This document shows, one piece after another, positions 7,713 through 14,793 of a stretch of DNA of 25,662 nucleotides (positions are counted from its first letter, which is position 1; every line of letters starts with the position of its first letter). The stretch is taken from positions 1-25,662 of the forward strand of contig CALBVQ010000134.1 of NCBI GenBank assembly GCA_937969485.1, in the 5' to 3' direction. The notes beneath the pieces were generated by a model. That model did no database searches. It had not been told where the DNA came from and saw only the letters and a program-made list of their open reading frames with translations. This stretch comes from an uncultured Saprospiraceae bacterium (GTDB lineage Bacteria > Bacteroidota > Bacteroidia > Chitinophagales > Saprospiraceae). The position numbers and the translations under genes were made by a program.

Positions 7713-7952
7713 ATGATGAAGGTACAATTATATGGCATTGCCAAAGATTTCTTGGATACTGATGAACTGTCGGTGAAAGCCGAAAAAGATTTGACTGTTG
7801 GTGATTTAAGATCTTGGCTAAAAAGGACTCACCCGGTCTTTGCAAAGTTACCGCATTTTATGATAGCTGTAAATCAGACCTATGCAATCGACTCCGATAT
7901 TCTTAAGGAGTCAGACGAGATTGCTATTATTCCACCAGTAAGCGGGGGCTAA
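7713..7952 (+). CDS. moaD: MoaD: molybdopterin synthase sulfur-carrier subunit
   Basis: This small beta-grasp, ubiquitin-like protein carries sulfur as a C-terminal thiocarboxylate to convert cPMP to molybdopterin. The 79 residues end in IIPPVSGG, the required Gly-Gly tail. The body (VQLYGIAKDFL, DLTVGDLRSWL, AVNQTYAIDSDILKESDEIAI) follows the family pattern. Two ATGs are adjacent at 7713 and 7716, and either could start the protein. Its TAA shares one base with the moaE ATG (TAATG), giving a coupled two-gene unit. No other moa or moe genes are in the window. Confidence 0.93.
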   Translation: MMKVQLYGIAKDFLDTDELSVKAEKDLTVGDLRSWLKRTHPVFAKLPHFMIAVNQTYAIDSDILKESDEIAIIPPVSGG

Positions 7953-8374
7953 TGCAAAAGACTGAAGTCATATTATCATCTACCCCTTTGTCAATAGACG
8001 CGGCCTATGATTTCGTTTTGGATGAGAGTTGCGGTGGGAATACGCTATTCATAGGTACAATCCGAAATCACAACAAAGGTGAATCTGTAGTCAAGATAGA
8101 TTTCGACGCCTATGCGCCTATGGCTATTAAGGAAATGAAAAAGATTGCTGATAGTGCGCGCAGTACTTTCGATGTAATGAAAGTCGCAATTCATCATAGA
8201 ACAGGACAAACGCTGATTAAGGATATTGCTGTAATAATCGCGGTTTCGTCACCCCATCGGGATGCGTCGTTTAAGGCCTGTCAATTCTGTATCGATGAAT
8301 TGAAGAAAACAGTACCTATCTGGAAAAAGGAATTTCTTGAAAATGGTTCATGGTGGGTGGGATCACGTCCCTAG
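7952..8374 (+). CDS. moaE: MoaE: molybdopterin synthase catalytic subunit
   Basis: MoaE is the large subunit that inserts two sulfurs from MoaD into cPMP. The 140 residues show the family stretches GGNTLFIGTIRNHNKG, DFDAYAPMAIKEM and AIHHRTGQTLIKDIAVIIAVSSPHR (shown in parts), then the lysine-rich C-terminal motif TVPIWKKEFLENG, which carries catalytic lysines. It overlaps moaD by one base. Downstream is a 467-base non-coding stretch before the convergent H3TH-protein gene. Confidence 0.95.
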   Translation: MQKTEVILSSTPLSIDAAYDFVLDESCGGNTLFIGTIRNHNKGESVVKIDFDAYAPMAIKEMKKIADSARSTFDVMKVAIHHRTGQTLIKDIAVIIAVSSPHRDASFKACQFCIDELKKTVPIWKKEFLENGSWWVGSRP

Positions 8375-8616
8375 TGAGAAATTGACTGAGCTGAATTTTC
8401 ATAAGAGATAGTTATTGTTGGCTGCCGCCAAAAGGCTAATTGTTGAAGCTCCTAGTATATGATATTTTATGGCTGCCGCCAAAATAGTATACTGTGCTAG
8501 ATCATCCGTAGTAAGGTTCTGCAGCTAAGTCTTGAAAAAGCTTGATTCTTGAAGGCCTCACGCGTCTTCCTCTTGTAGTGGATCAACTGGGTGACAGCTT
8601 GCAGGGTAGTACAAAA
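8375..8616. other. Non-coding stretch after moaE with two 15-mer repeats
   Basis: I see no convincing gene. Two direct copies of TGGCTGCCGCCAAAA lie at 8419-8433 and 8470-8484. Each can fold as a small hairpin; the second is reinforced by flanking TTTT/AAAA. One of these could serve as the moaE terminator, although no classic T-tract follows. The rest of the stretch shows no feature I can support. Confidence 0.5.
8419..8484 (-). repeat. Two copies of the dispersed motif TTTTGGCGGCAGCCA
   Basis: Read on the minus strand, both copies (8433-8419 and 8484-8470) are TTTTGGCGGCAGCCA, one base away from the coding copies at 406-420 and 18156-18170. The copy at 8434-8415 matches the protease copy at 19 of 20 positions (CTTTTGGCGG, C or A, AGCCAACAA), so the similarity extends beyond the core. 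Confidence 0.5.
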
Positions 8617-8806
8617 ATGGCTTCTTACGCTTGTAATACCAATTCTGTTTTAAGGTTTCACTTTATTTTCAAGAATTATTAAATCAAGCACAAGGCAGAA
8701 AACTCAAGGATAGCTATAGCTATCTTCAGTATTTCTAACGAAGTAATTGCTTTTAAAAACTTAAAAATATGCGAAATTCTAAAACAGAATTGGTATAAGA
8801 AGCCAT
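8617..8806 (-). terminator. Former 12-bp terminator hairpin, split by an inserted element
   Basis: If the 159-bp element and one copy of the duplicated TAA are removed, bases 8617-8636 join to 8799-8806. They give ATGGCTTCTTAC-GCTT-GTAAGAAGCCAT, a perfect 12-bp stem with a 4-base loop. On the minus strand five Ts follow, so this was probably the terminator of the operon ending at 8842. In the present sequence the arms are about 160 bases apart. Confidence 0.7.
8637..8795. mobile_element. 159-bp palindromic MITE-like element with TAA target duplication
   Basis: Perfect 16-bp terminal inverted repeats, TACCAATTCTGTTTTA (8637-8652) and its complement (8780-8795), are flanked by direct TAA copies at 8634-8636 and 8796-8798. 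The inner arms are also imperfectly complementary. The centre is the 16-base palindrome GATAGCTATAGCTATC (8709-8724). There is no coding capacity, so it would need a transposase supplied in trans. From memory, similar ATACCAATT-ended palindromes are dispersed in several marine bacteria; I could not verify this here. Confidence 0.72.
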
Positions 8807-8841
8807 CTGTATTTATTCATCTTGCGGAATGATTCTAAGCA

Positions 8842-9861
8842 TTATTTTCCACCATCAAGCTCGTCTTGTAATTTCTTCAATGCTTCCCACTGACCAGCAG
8901 CAGCTAAACCAGCTTGCCTTGGCCACGAGCCCGGACGAGCTAACTTATACCTCGATCCTGCTGCATCAAGAATTTCTTGAAGCTTGCCTACCGACGTATT
9001 CGATAATTCAGCCCATGTATTGATACCAGCATTATTCATAAGTTCAGCGATTTTAGGTCCTACACCTTCTACTATTTTCAAGTCATTATCTTTGAATTTA
9101 GAGAATCCTGCTTTCATTGTCTTACCAATCATTTTCTCTAACTTAGAATCAGTCATTCCAATGTTCGTAGCGTTACCACCATCAAGTTGCTTCTGTAACA
9201 AGATCAAGTCATCCCACTTTCCATCAGCTGCAAGTTTAGCTTGCTGTGCCCATGTGGATGGATTGATGATCTTATACTTATCACCATGAGAATCCAGTAT
9301 ACCTCTCAGCTGTTCAGGGCTTTTTGTGGCAAGATCAGACCATGTTGCTACTTTAGCGTCATGAAGTACTGACTCCATCTTAGGTCCTATTCCTTCGATG
9401 ATCTGCAGGTTTGAAGATTTAAGTTTCCCGAAAGCACTAGTTCCACCTGCGCTCTTTTTCGGCTCTTTAGTTCCACCAGCAATACTACTTGTAGCTGCAC
9501 CTGCAGCAAATCCAGAAGCCACATTCCCTAGATTAGCACTTCCGCTAGCAGCGGTGCTAGATGCTTCTGCAGCTGCCAAACTTGCATTGGCGTTGTCAAG
9601 TTTCAATTGCATTTCTTTTACCATTCCATTAGCAGTTGAAATGTCTCCTTCCAACATTGCCCGCTTGTGTTTACATTCCTCCAAGTCTGCTTGAAGCTTA
9701 TCATTTTCCTTTCTGAGGCTATTGTATTTACCTTCCATTTCGACAAACTTCGATTGCCATTTTTTCATCCAAAAATACCCCATTAAAAAGCCAAGGAAGC
9801 CCGATAATAACCAAGGTAAAATACACCATGGAAATCCACAAAAATCTATTAAGTATATCAT
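8842..9861 (-). CDS. Membrane-anchored coiled-coil protein with two H3TH/helix-hairpin-helix repeats
   Basis: The protein has 339 residues. Residues 9-31 form one membrane segment followed by MKKW, which suggests a cytoplasmic C-terminus. Residues 35-100 are charged and heptad-like, so probably a coiled coil, and 100-145 are an Ala/Gly/Ser-rich linker. Two homologous ~79-residue repeats follow (151-229 and 260-338). Each starts with L-x-I-x-E-G-x-G-P-K and ends near W-x-x-L-x-x-L-Q-x-x-L-D-G-G. The repeats resemble the predicted H3TH domain of COG3743, which in other proteins contacts nucleic acid; DNA binding here is unproven. The gene lies 14 bases (ACAAAACAAAACAA) after the OmpA-domain gene, probably in one operon. 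Function is unknown. Confidence 0.78.
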   Translation of the reverse strand: MIYLIDFCGFPWCILPWLLSGFLGFLMGYFWMKKWQSKFVEMEGKYNSLRKENDKLQADLEECKHKRAMLEGDISTANGMVKEMQLKLDNANASLAAAEASSTAASGSANLGNVASGFAAGAATSSIAGGTKEPKKSAGGTSAFGKLKSSNLQIIEGIGPKMESVLHDAKVATWSDLATKSPEQLRGILDSHGDKYKIINPSTWAQQAKLAADGKWDDLILLQKQLDGGNATNIGMTDSKLEKMIGKTMKAGFSKFKDNDLKIVEGVGPKIAELMNNAGINTWAELSNTSVGKLQEILDAAGSRYKLARPGSWPRQAGLAAAGQWEALKKLQDELDGGK

Positions 9862-9875
9862 TTGTTTTGTTTTGT

Positions 9876-10712
9876 TTATTTAATAATCTGAAGTTCAGTT
9901 CTTCTATTTTGCGCTCTACCCGCATCTGACGAATTCGACGCTATAGGACTACTTTCCCCTTTACTCATTGTAGTAATTTGTGACGAAGGCACACCTTTTG
10001 ACGTAAGGTAATTCTTGATAATATTCGCGCGCTTTTTACCCAGAGTCATATTATAATCCTCACGACCTTGCGAATCAGTGTGTCCGGTTAAAACAATCTT
10101 TTCTCCAGACTTCTTAACTCTGACTGCTACTTTGTCGAGATAGTCTTCAACTGCAGAATCACTTAACTTATTTGTAGAATTATAAGGGAATCGAATGATT
10201 GTTTTATCATCGATAGTCTCTTCAACAGAAACTGCCTTTCCACCAATTACTTTGAAATCAACACCCTTAAACTTGTCAGTCTTATTTACTTTCGCGTCAG
10301 ACACTACGCCCTTTAGAATAGCGTTCTCATTATTGACTCCCAAAGCCTTTCTAGCTTCATCTGCCCTAGCTTCACCCATGTTATTAAATCCATCAGGTGC
10401 TTTCTCGTCGGAAGTGTAATATCCAGTAATTTCCATCTTGTCATCTCCTTTCATGCCAGAAAGGACTGAAGTTTTATACTCTTCCCACTCGTCGCCTAGG
10501 ATGGCTTTGTTGCTTTGGTAATCGTACAGAATCGGTCCAGTTGCCTTTTGGGCAATCACAGTTAATTCCTCATCCAAAGGGGTGGAATTATCAACAGTTG
10601 TCGCTGCCGATGCAGTGCCTAGATTTGCATCACAGCAATCCATGTAAGTGGAATGCATCCACCAACCAAGAAGAAGCCATAGCAAGCCTAACACTAAAGT
10701 TAGTAATCTCAT
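9876..10712 (-). CDS. OmpA-family protein with a membrane anchor and two OmpA-like halves
   Basis: The protein has 278 residues. Residues 3-19 are a hydrophobic, Trp-rich segment that looks like an uncleaved anchor, followed by a Cys-Cys pair (26-27). The C-terminal domain (about 168-278) is a standard OmpA-like peptidoglycan-binding domain. It has TGHTDSQG with Asp213, then Arg228 fifteen residues later in GKKRANI, and NRRTEL near the end. Residues 58-125 look like a degenerate OmpA-like unit (GYYTSDE, then NMGEARADEARKAL) that lacks the GHTD motif. The protein probably sits in the inner membrane and binds the wall from the periplasm. It is the first gene of a likely two-gene operon with the H3TH protein. 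Confidence 0.87.
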   Translation of the reverse strand: MRLLTLVLGLLWLLLGWWMHSTYMDCCDANLGTASAATTVDNSTPLDEELTVIAQKATGPILYDYQSNKAILGDEWEEYKTSVLSGMKGDDKMEITGYYTSDEKAPDGFNNMGEARADEARKALGVNNENAILKGVVSDAKVNKTDKFKGVDFKVIGGKAVSVEETIDDKTIIRFPYNSTNKLSDSAVEDYLDKVAVRVKKSGEKIVLTGHTDSQGREDYNMTLGKKRANIIKNYLTSKGVPSSQITTMSKGESSPIASNSSDAGRAQNRRTELQIIK

Positions 10713-11103
10713 ATATATTTGGTTTTAACTCTTACGGATAGGAGAACGATCTATGACAACACCTATAATATTGCCTAGAGAAGTATCTAATTCTATTTCA
10801 AATAACAGTATCAATTAGCATATACTAAAGATCTGTCAAAAGCTCAGTTAACTAGTTAATTTCTCATGACATACCAGGTAAATTGAAGCAAAAAAGTAGT
10901 TGAATACAGAAAGAAAGCTCAAGATGAAAAGAAAACATTTCAAAAGCAATCACTCTCTGCCTTCACCTCGATATCAATAAGACTTTTAAATAATAAAATG
11001 AAAATATGAAATATTCTGAATATTGCAGCTTTTAAGGGCTTTTATTCCAAAAAAATAACATTTAACTGCTCTAAAATTGCTAAAAAAGCACATTCTTGCC
11101 AAT
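10713..11103. other. AT-rich non-coding stretch
   Basis: This 391-base region lies between the tetR-family stop and the ompA-like start, both on the minus strand. It should hold the promoter of the ompA-like gene, but I found no convincing -33/-7 pair. A 12-base palindrome, TTAACTAGTTAA (10848-10859), is the only symmetric site seen, and in such AT-rich DNA it may be chance. I see no strong terminator for the tetR-family gene. Confidence 0.5.
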
Positions 11104-11769
11104 TTAACTCTTGATCATATTCCGAGTTTCCTCTAAGATGTACTGTTTCCAGTCTTGGACGTTGATTTTCATTATCGTCTGTTTTTTACTAACAGCGGTA
11201 TCATTCAATTTCATAAAACCGATAACTAGAGCCCATGCATTTAAATAAATCATTTGGGGCTTGACCCCAGTTCTAATACTACCATCTTCTACTCCCCTCA
11301 TAATCTCCTTGACAGTAATTTCTACGGGAGTTCCCTGAATACTCATTACTTTCTGGTAATATAAGCTATCCTTCATCCCTTCAGTTAGCTTATTGAGTTT
11401 TGCTCCCTGACCAGTTGTGCGTACAAAAGAGTAGTAGTTCAGCATAGCTTCGCCGTAAATGTAGTGCTCTTCTGAAAAATCCATAAAGGCACGCATAATA
11501 TTCATCACTGTTTCTAGCCCATTAAGATCTTTGGATTCGTGAATAGTTCGATGAAAAAGACTAATCAACTGTTCATAAGCCCTGTAGGTAATGGCCATGT
11601 ACAAGTTTTCTTTTGAATTAAAGTAGAAATAAATCGTTCCTTTACTGATACCTAAAACGGCAGCAATATCCTCCATCTTCGTATTGTCAAACCCTCGTTT
11701 GGCGAAGACTTTCTCAGCAACATCGATGATGTTAGATTCTTTGAGCGAGCGTTTATCTACTTTGTTCAT
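11104..11769 (-). CDS. TetR/AcrR family transcriptional regulator
   Basis: This 221-residue repressor-type protein has the N-terminal TetR helix-turn-helix (about residues 12-58). It shows AEKVFAKRGFDNTKMEDIA, GISKGTIYFYF and SKENLY. The C-terminal region (60-221) is a divergent ligand-binding domain. It lies 121 bases downstream of an acyl-CoA dehydrogenase gene on the same strand, separated by a strong hairpin. By context it may sense acyl-CoA or fatty acid and control that gene, as TetR-type FadR proteins do elsewhere; this is inference. Operator-like inverted repeats occur upstream of the dehydrogenase. Confidence 0.92.
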   Translation of the reverse strand: MNKVDKRSLKESNIIDVAEKVFAKRGFDNTKMEDIAAVLGISKGTIYFYFNSKENLYMAITYRAYEQLISLFHRTIHESKDLNGLETVMNIMRAFMDFSEEHYIYGEAMLNYYSFVRTTGQGAKLNKLTEGMKDSLYYQKVMSIQGTPVEITVKEIMRGVEDGSIRTGVKPQMIYLNAWALVIGFMKLNDTAVSKKQTIMKINVQDWKQYILEETRNMIKS

Positions 11770-11773
11770 AGCT

Positions 11774-11781
11774 CAAAAGTA
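11774..11781 (-). promoter_or_regulatory. Possible -7 box of the tetR-family gene
   Basis: TACTTTTG matches TAnnTTTG exactly and lies 4 bases before the ATG at 11769. No -33 TTTG is found 19-21 bases upstream, so this may be chance. If real, the mRNA would have almost no 5' leader. Confidence 0.28.
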
Positions 11782-11816
11782 ATACTTATTTGATTATTAT
11801 TCTACCCATTATAATA

Positions 11817-11864
11817 AGGGGGCATTTCATTAATCAATTTACACTGATTCATGAAACACCCCCT
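11817..11864 (-). terminator. Terminator-like hairpin after the acyl-CoA dehydrogenase gene
   Basis: An imperfect stem of about 20 positions (GGGGG/CCCCC at the base, then TTTCAT/ATGAAA and AATCA/TGATT) surrounds the 8-base loop 11837-11844. On the minus strand it is followed by TTATTATAAT, a weak T-tract. It lies between the dehydrogenase stop (11891) and the tetR-family start (11769), so it probably ends or attenuates the dehydrogenase transcript. Confidence 0.6.
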
Positions 11865-11890
11865 CTATCAAACAAAATCAAAAATCCTTA

Positions 11891-13687
11891 CTAATTAAAG
11901 AAAATATACTCTCCCGCTTCAATTATCGCTTTCGCTATTTTCCTTCTTCCTTCTATTACATTTACTGCAGGGTAAGAAGTAAATCTTTGTATACCCATAC
12001 TGAATATTCTATGTAAGTCGCCAGTTGTGAAACTACTTACTGCATCCAATGCATTCTTTGCAATTCTAGAATTTGCATCGTGAATGAAAATCTTCAGAGC
12101 CTCTTCCATTAAATCTGCATGCTCGTGTCCTTGCTTTTTTAATTTAGATACCCTAAGTAGCATTGACTCAGCATTGAATGTATCTATGATGATGTCAGAC
12201 ACGAATGTCAACAACATTTGCTCATTCTTCAGGTCAAGTTTTCCTTCCATCTGCTCCTTTGCAGCTGCTCCAGCAACCATAAGAATGACTTTCTTGAACT
12301 CTGTAACAGCCTTCGTTTCTTGTGCAAGAGGAGATGAAAGATCAGCAAACTTCGGCATCCCTTTCAGTTCTTTTTGCACTTCCCAAGCTGGACCAACGAT
12401 ATCAAGCTTACCCTTCATCGCACGCTTCAAAATCATATCGACAATTAACAGTCGATTTATCTCGTTCGTACCTTCGTAAATTCTTGTAATACGATTATCT
12501 CTATACGCTCGAGCGGCACCATACTCCTCACTAAATCCTATTCCACCATGAATCTGCACATTTTCATCTACTGCGTAATCAGCCGTCTCACTTCCTGATA
12601 CCTTAATGATAGAACACTCAATCGCATACTCTTCTGCAGCAGAACGCTTCGCTTCTCCATATGATATACCATCCGCCTGCATCAGCTTGGCATACTCATT
12701 CATCAATTCACTTGTTCTATATACACTCGATTCAACAGCTAAATTACGAACAACCATCTCAGCAATCTTATATTGAATCGCTCCAAAATTAGATATCGGT
12801 TGCTTAAATTGAATACGCTCATTGGCATATTTAGTCGCCATATTTACTACTTGCTTCACACCTCCCACACACATTGTTCCTAGCTTAAACCTTCCTATAT
12901 TCAACGTATTAAATGCAATAAGGTGTCCCTTACCTACTTCACCAAGGACATTCTCCACTGGAACTTTTACCTTCTCAAAATACACCTGACGTGTAGATGA
13001 TCCTTTGATTCCCAACTTATCTTCTTCCTCCCCCATAGTCATTCCATCACATGGCCCTTCAACTACAAATCCCGTAAACTTATCACCATCAACTTGTGCG
13101 AATACTATAAATACTTTTGCAAATCCAGCATTGCTGATCCACATCTTCTGACCAGAAATCTCATAATGTTTGCCGTCAGCTGTTAGGTGCGCCACCGTTT
13201 TCGCAGATAATGCATCACTTCCGCTACCTGGCTCTGTCAAGCAATATGCTGCTTTCCATTCTCCTGACCCCAATTTCGGCAAGTACTTCTTCTTATGCTC
13301 CTCAGTACCATAGTATAAGATCGGTAACATTCCTATACCTGTATGTGCAGCTAAGGTTGTATTGAATGAACCCATAGGCCCTAAAACATCACTAATTAGC
13401 GTATTAGTATTTACATCTAGTGCAAGACCATCATATGCTTCAGGCATGTGAGCACATAACAATCCAAGCTCCCCTATCGTCTCCATCAAATCAGAAGAAA
13501 TATTGTTTTCTTGCTTTTCAATTTTTAACCTATTGGGCTCAATATGCTGTGCTATGAAAGACCTAGCCACATCCATGAACATCGCCTGTTCTTCATCATG
13601 ATTTTCAGGAATAAAAATTTCATCCGGTGTTTCAACAATGAAAGCTCCACCTTGTGTAAATTGCTTTTTTTCTGCTACTTCTGACAT
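11891..13687 (-). CDS. Acyl-CoA dehydrogenase (fatty acid beta-oxidation)
   Basis: This FAD enzyme oxidises acyl-CoA to 2-enoyl-CoA in the first step of beta-oxidation. The 598-residue length fits the long, VLCAD-like class common in Bacteroidota rather than the ~380-residue short form. The extra ~170 residues form a C-terminal helical domain. Visible motifs are YCLTEPGSGSDALSAKT (FAD/substrate region), GQKMWISNAGFA, NVQIHGGIGFSEEYG and RITRIYEGTNEINR; Glu405 of the last is the expected catalytic base. It appears monocistronic, with a promoter about 170 bases upstream and a hairpin terminator. The chain-length preference cannot be read from the sequence. A TetR regulator follows. Confidence 0.96.
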   Translation of the reverse strand: MSEVAEKKQFTQGGAFIVETPDEIFIPENHDEEQAMFMDVARSFIAQHIEPNRLKIEKQENNISSDLMETIGELGLLCAHMPEAYDGLALDVNTNTLISDVLGPMGSFNTTLAAHTGIGMLPILYYGTEEHKKKYLPKLGSGEWKAAYCLTEPGSGSDALSAKTVAHLTADGKHYEISGQKMWISNAGFAKVFIVFAQVDGDKFTGFVVEGPCDGMTMGEEEDKLGIKGSSTRQVYFEKVKVPVENVLGEVGKGHLIAFNTLNIGRFKLGTMCVGGVKQVVNMATKYANERIQFKQPISNFGAIQYKIAEMVVRNLAVESSVYRTSELMNEYAKLMQADGISYGEAKRSAAEEYAIECSIIKVSGSETADYAVDENVQIHGGIGFSEEYGAARAYRDNRITRIYEGTNEINRLLIVDMILKRAMKGKLDIVGPAWEVQKELKGMPKFADLSSPLAQETKAVTEFKKVILMVAGAAAKEQMEGKLDLKNEQMLLTFVSDIIIDTFNAESMLLRVSKLKKQGHEHADLMEEALKIFIHDANSRIAKNALDAVSSFTTGDLHRIFSMGIQRFTSYPAVNVIEGRRKIAKAIIEAGEYIFFN

Positions 13688-13852
13688 AATATTGACCTTG
13701 GGTTAAAAATATCTAATTAATTAACAATCATTACCAATAAAAGCAAAAAATCAATTTAAGCCCTTACTATACAATGATTTAAGCAGGAACAAATTCAATT
13801 TTTCATGCACTAAACATACACTTCAAACCGATTGATCTTACTATTTGTAGCA

Positions 13853-13885
13853 TAAAATTAATCTATTTTCTGACTTTAAGTCAAA
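13853..13885 (-). promoter_or_regulatory. Predicted acyl-CoA dehydrogenase promoter overlapping an operator-like repeat
   Basis: On the minus strand TTTG (13885-13882), 21 bases, then TAATTTTA (13860-13853) fits the TTTG/TAnnTTTG promoter with one mismatch. The -33 box is part of the inverted repeat TGACTT-T-AAGTCA (13871-13883). A protein bound there would block the polymerase. The predicted 5' leader is about 160 bases. Confidence 0.45.
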
Positions 13886-13899
13886 TTTTGCGAGATATT

Positions 13900-13916
13900 T
13901 TTGACCGTAAGTCAAA
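13900..13916. promoter_or_regulatory. Second operator-like inverted repeat TTTGAC-N5-GTCAAA
   Basis: TTTGAC and GTCAAA arms (6 bp, perfect) flank CGTAA. The site lies 17 bases from the similar repeat at 13871-13883, and both share TTTGACTTA(A/C)(A/G)GTCA when read on the minus strand. Two adjacent sites upstream of a fatty-acid oxidation gene suggest control by a dimeric regulator, possibly the TetR protein encoded at 11104. Confidence 0.45.
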
Positions 13917-14224
13917 TATTATTTCAAGAAGCCCATAAAACCATCACTATTAAAGCGCCATACTACCAAAAAGAATATCTAATACCACATTTGGCATTAA
14001 ACACGGTAATAGATTTGGTAGGTAAGATATATACCGATGACTTTTTCATAGGTCGGCAAGCTTTTTACCGACATTCAATATGTGTTAGCATTTCTTGAGT
14101 GATCTTTTAGAAAAAAAGAGCTATCGCACAATGGGTAGTTTGTGGTCGAAAGATACAAGTGATCGTAAATTGGCATGCAATTGAATAAAAAACAGTAGTT
14201 CAAAATATTAAAGCAGAAAAAAAC
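13917..14224. other. Non-coding stretch between the operator sites and the GNAT gene
   Basis: No gene is supported. A short hairpin with arms GTCGGC/ACCGAC (14052-14072) has a weak tail and might end the GNAT transcript arriving from the right. I see nothing else. Confidence 0.4.
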
Positions 14225-14773
14225 TTATTGAGAATTTCTTTCTTCTTTTTTCATTCTGTAATGAATAAAATTCTTTGGATCATTTTCTAGCTGTAGCTTT
14301 CCTACTGGTGTCATGCCCAGTTTCTCAAGTAGTCGCTGAGAACTAGTATTTTCATCCGTAGTAATACCATTCAATAAATCCTGTTTAAATTCGTCAAATG
14401 CCAAGTCACGTAACAACATACTTGCTTCCAAGGCGTATCCCTTACCTTCATAGGACGGTAATAAGGCAAATCCAATATCTAAGCCTTTCATCCCTTCCCT
14501 ATCATAAAGTCCACAGGTTCCTAATTTTGCGTTGTCTTCTTTTCTGATCACCGTATAATTACCGAAACCTAATTTTTGAACCTGATCGATCATTTTGACA
14601 GTGATGTAGTCTTTGGCATCTTCAAGAGTGGCGATTTCCCTATCACCTATGAATTCGAGCCACTTGGGGCTATTCATGAGTTCAAAGACAAAGTCAGCAT
14701 CATCTAGATCTGTTAATCGGAGGATGAGTCTGTCTGTCTCATAAAATTCATATTTCACCTCTTGCTTCTTCAT
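14225..14773 (-). CDS. GNAT family N-acetyltransferase (RimJ/RimL-like)
   Basis: This 182-residue acetyl-CoA-dependent acetyltransferase has the RimJ/RimL-type N-terminus FYETDRLILRLTDLDDADFV. The acetyl-CoA binding region follows as GLDIGFALLPSYEGKGYA (about 97-113), and the C-terminal motif is NTSSQRLLEKLGMT. The substrate is unknown; the family acetylates protein N-termini, antibiotics and small amines. It is a single gene. An inverted repeat like those near the acyl-CoA dehydrogenase promoter (14794-14807) lies 21 bases upstream of its ATG, which hints at shared regulation. Confidence 0.9.
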   Translation of the reverse strand: MKKQEVKYEFYETDRLILRLTDLDDADFVFELMNSPKWLEFIGDREIATLEDAKDYITVKMIDQVQKLGFGNYTVIRKEDNAKLGTCGLYDREGMKGLDIGFALLPSYEGKGYALEASMLLRDLAFDEFKQDLLNGITTDENTSSQRLLEKLGMTPVGKLQLENDPKNFIHYRMKKEERNSQ

Positions 14774-14793
14774 TAGTTACCTCGTTATTACTT

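Noticed and set aside
7597..7845. An 82-codon minus-strand frame between DUF983 and moaD
   Set aside because: It overlaps moaD and the divergent promoter region; moaD is clearly real, and this frame has no recognisable domain.
9862..9875. Repeated ACAAA in the spacer between the ompA-like and H3TH genes
   Set aside because: It is only 14 bases long and is better explained as an AT-rich translation initiation region, typical of this phylum.
10848..10859. Palindrome TTAACTAGTTAA in the 391-base spacer
   Set aside because: Twelve bases of AT-rich palindrome are not rare, and no second copy or promoter context supports an operator.
14052..14072. Hairpin GTCGGC/ACCGAC as a terminator for the GNAT gene
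   Set aside because: It is more than 150 bases beyond the gene end, has only a short stem with a wobble pair, and lacks a clear T-tract.
13901..14098. A 65-codon plus-strand frame starting with TTG between the acyl-CoA dehydrogenase and GNAT genes
   Set aside because: The start lies inside an operator-like inverted repeat, the predicted protein matches no family I recognise, and the region is AT-rich without coding character.
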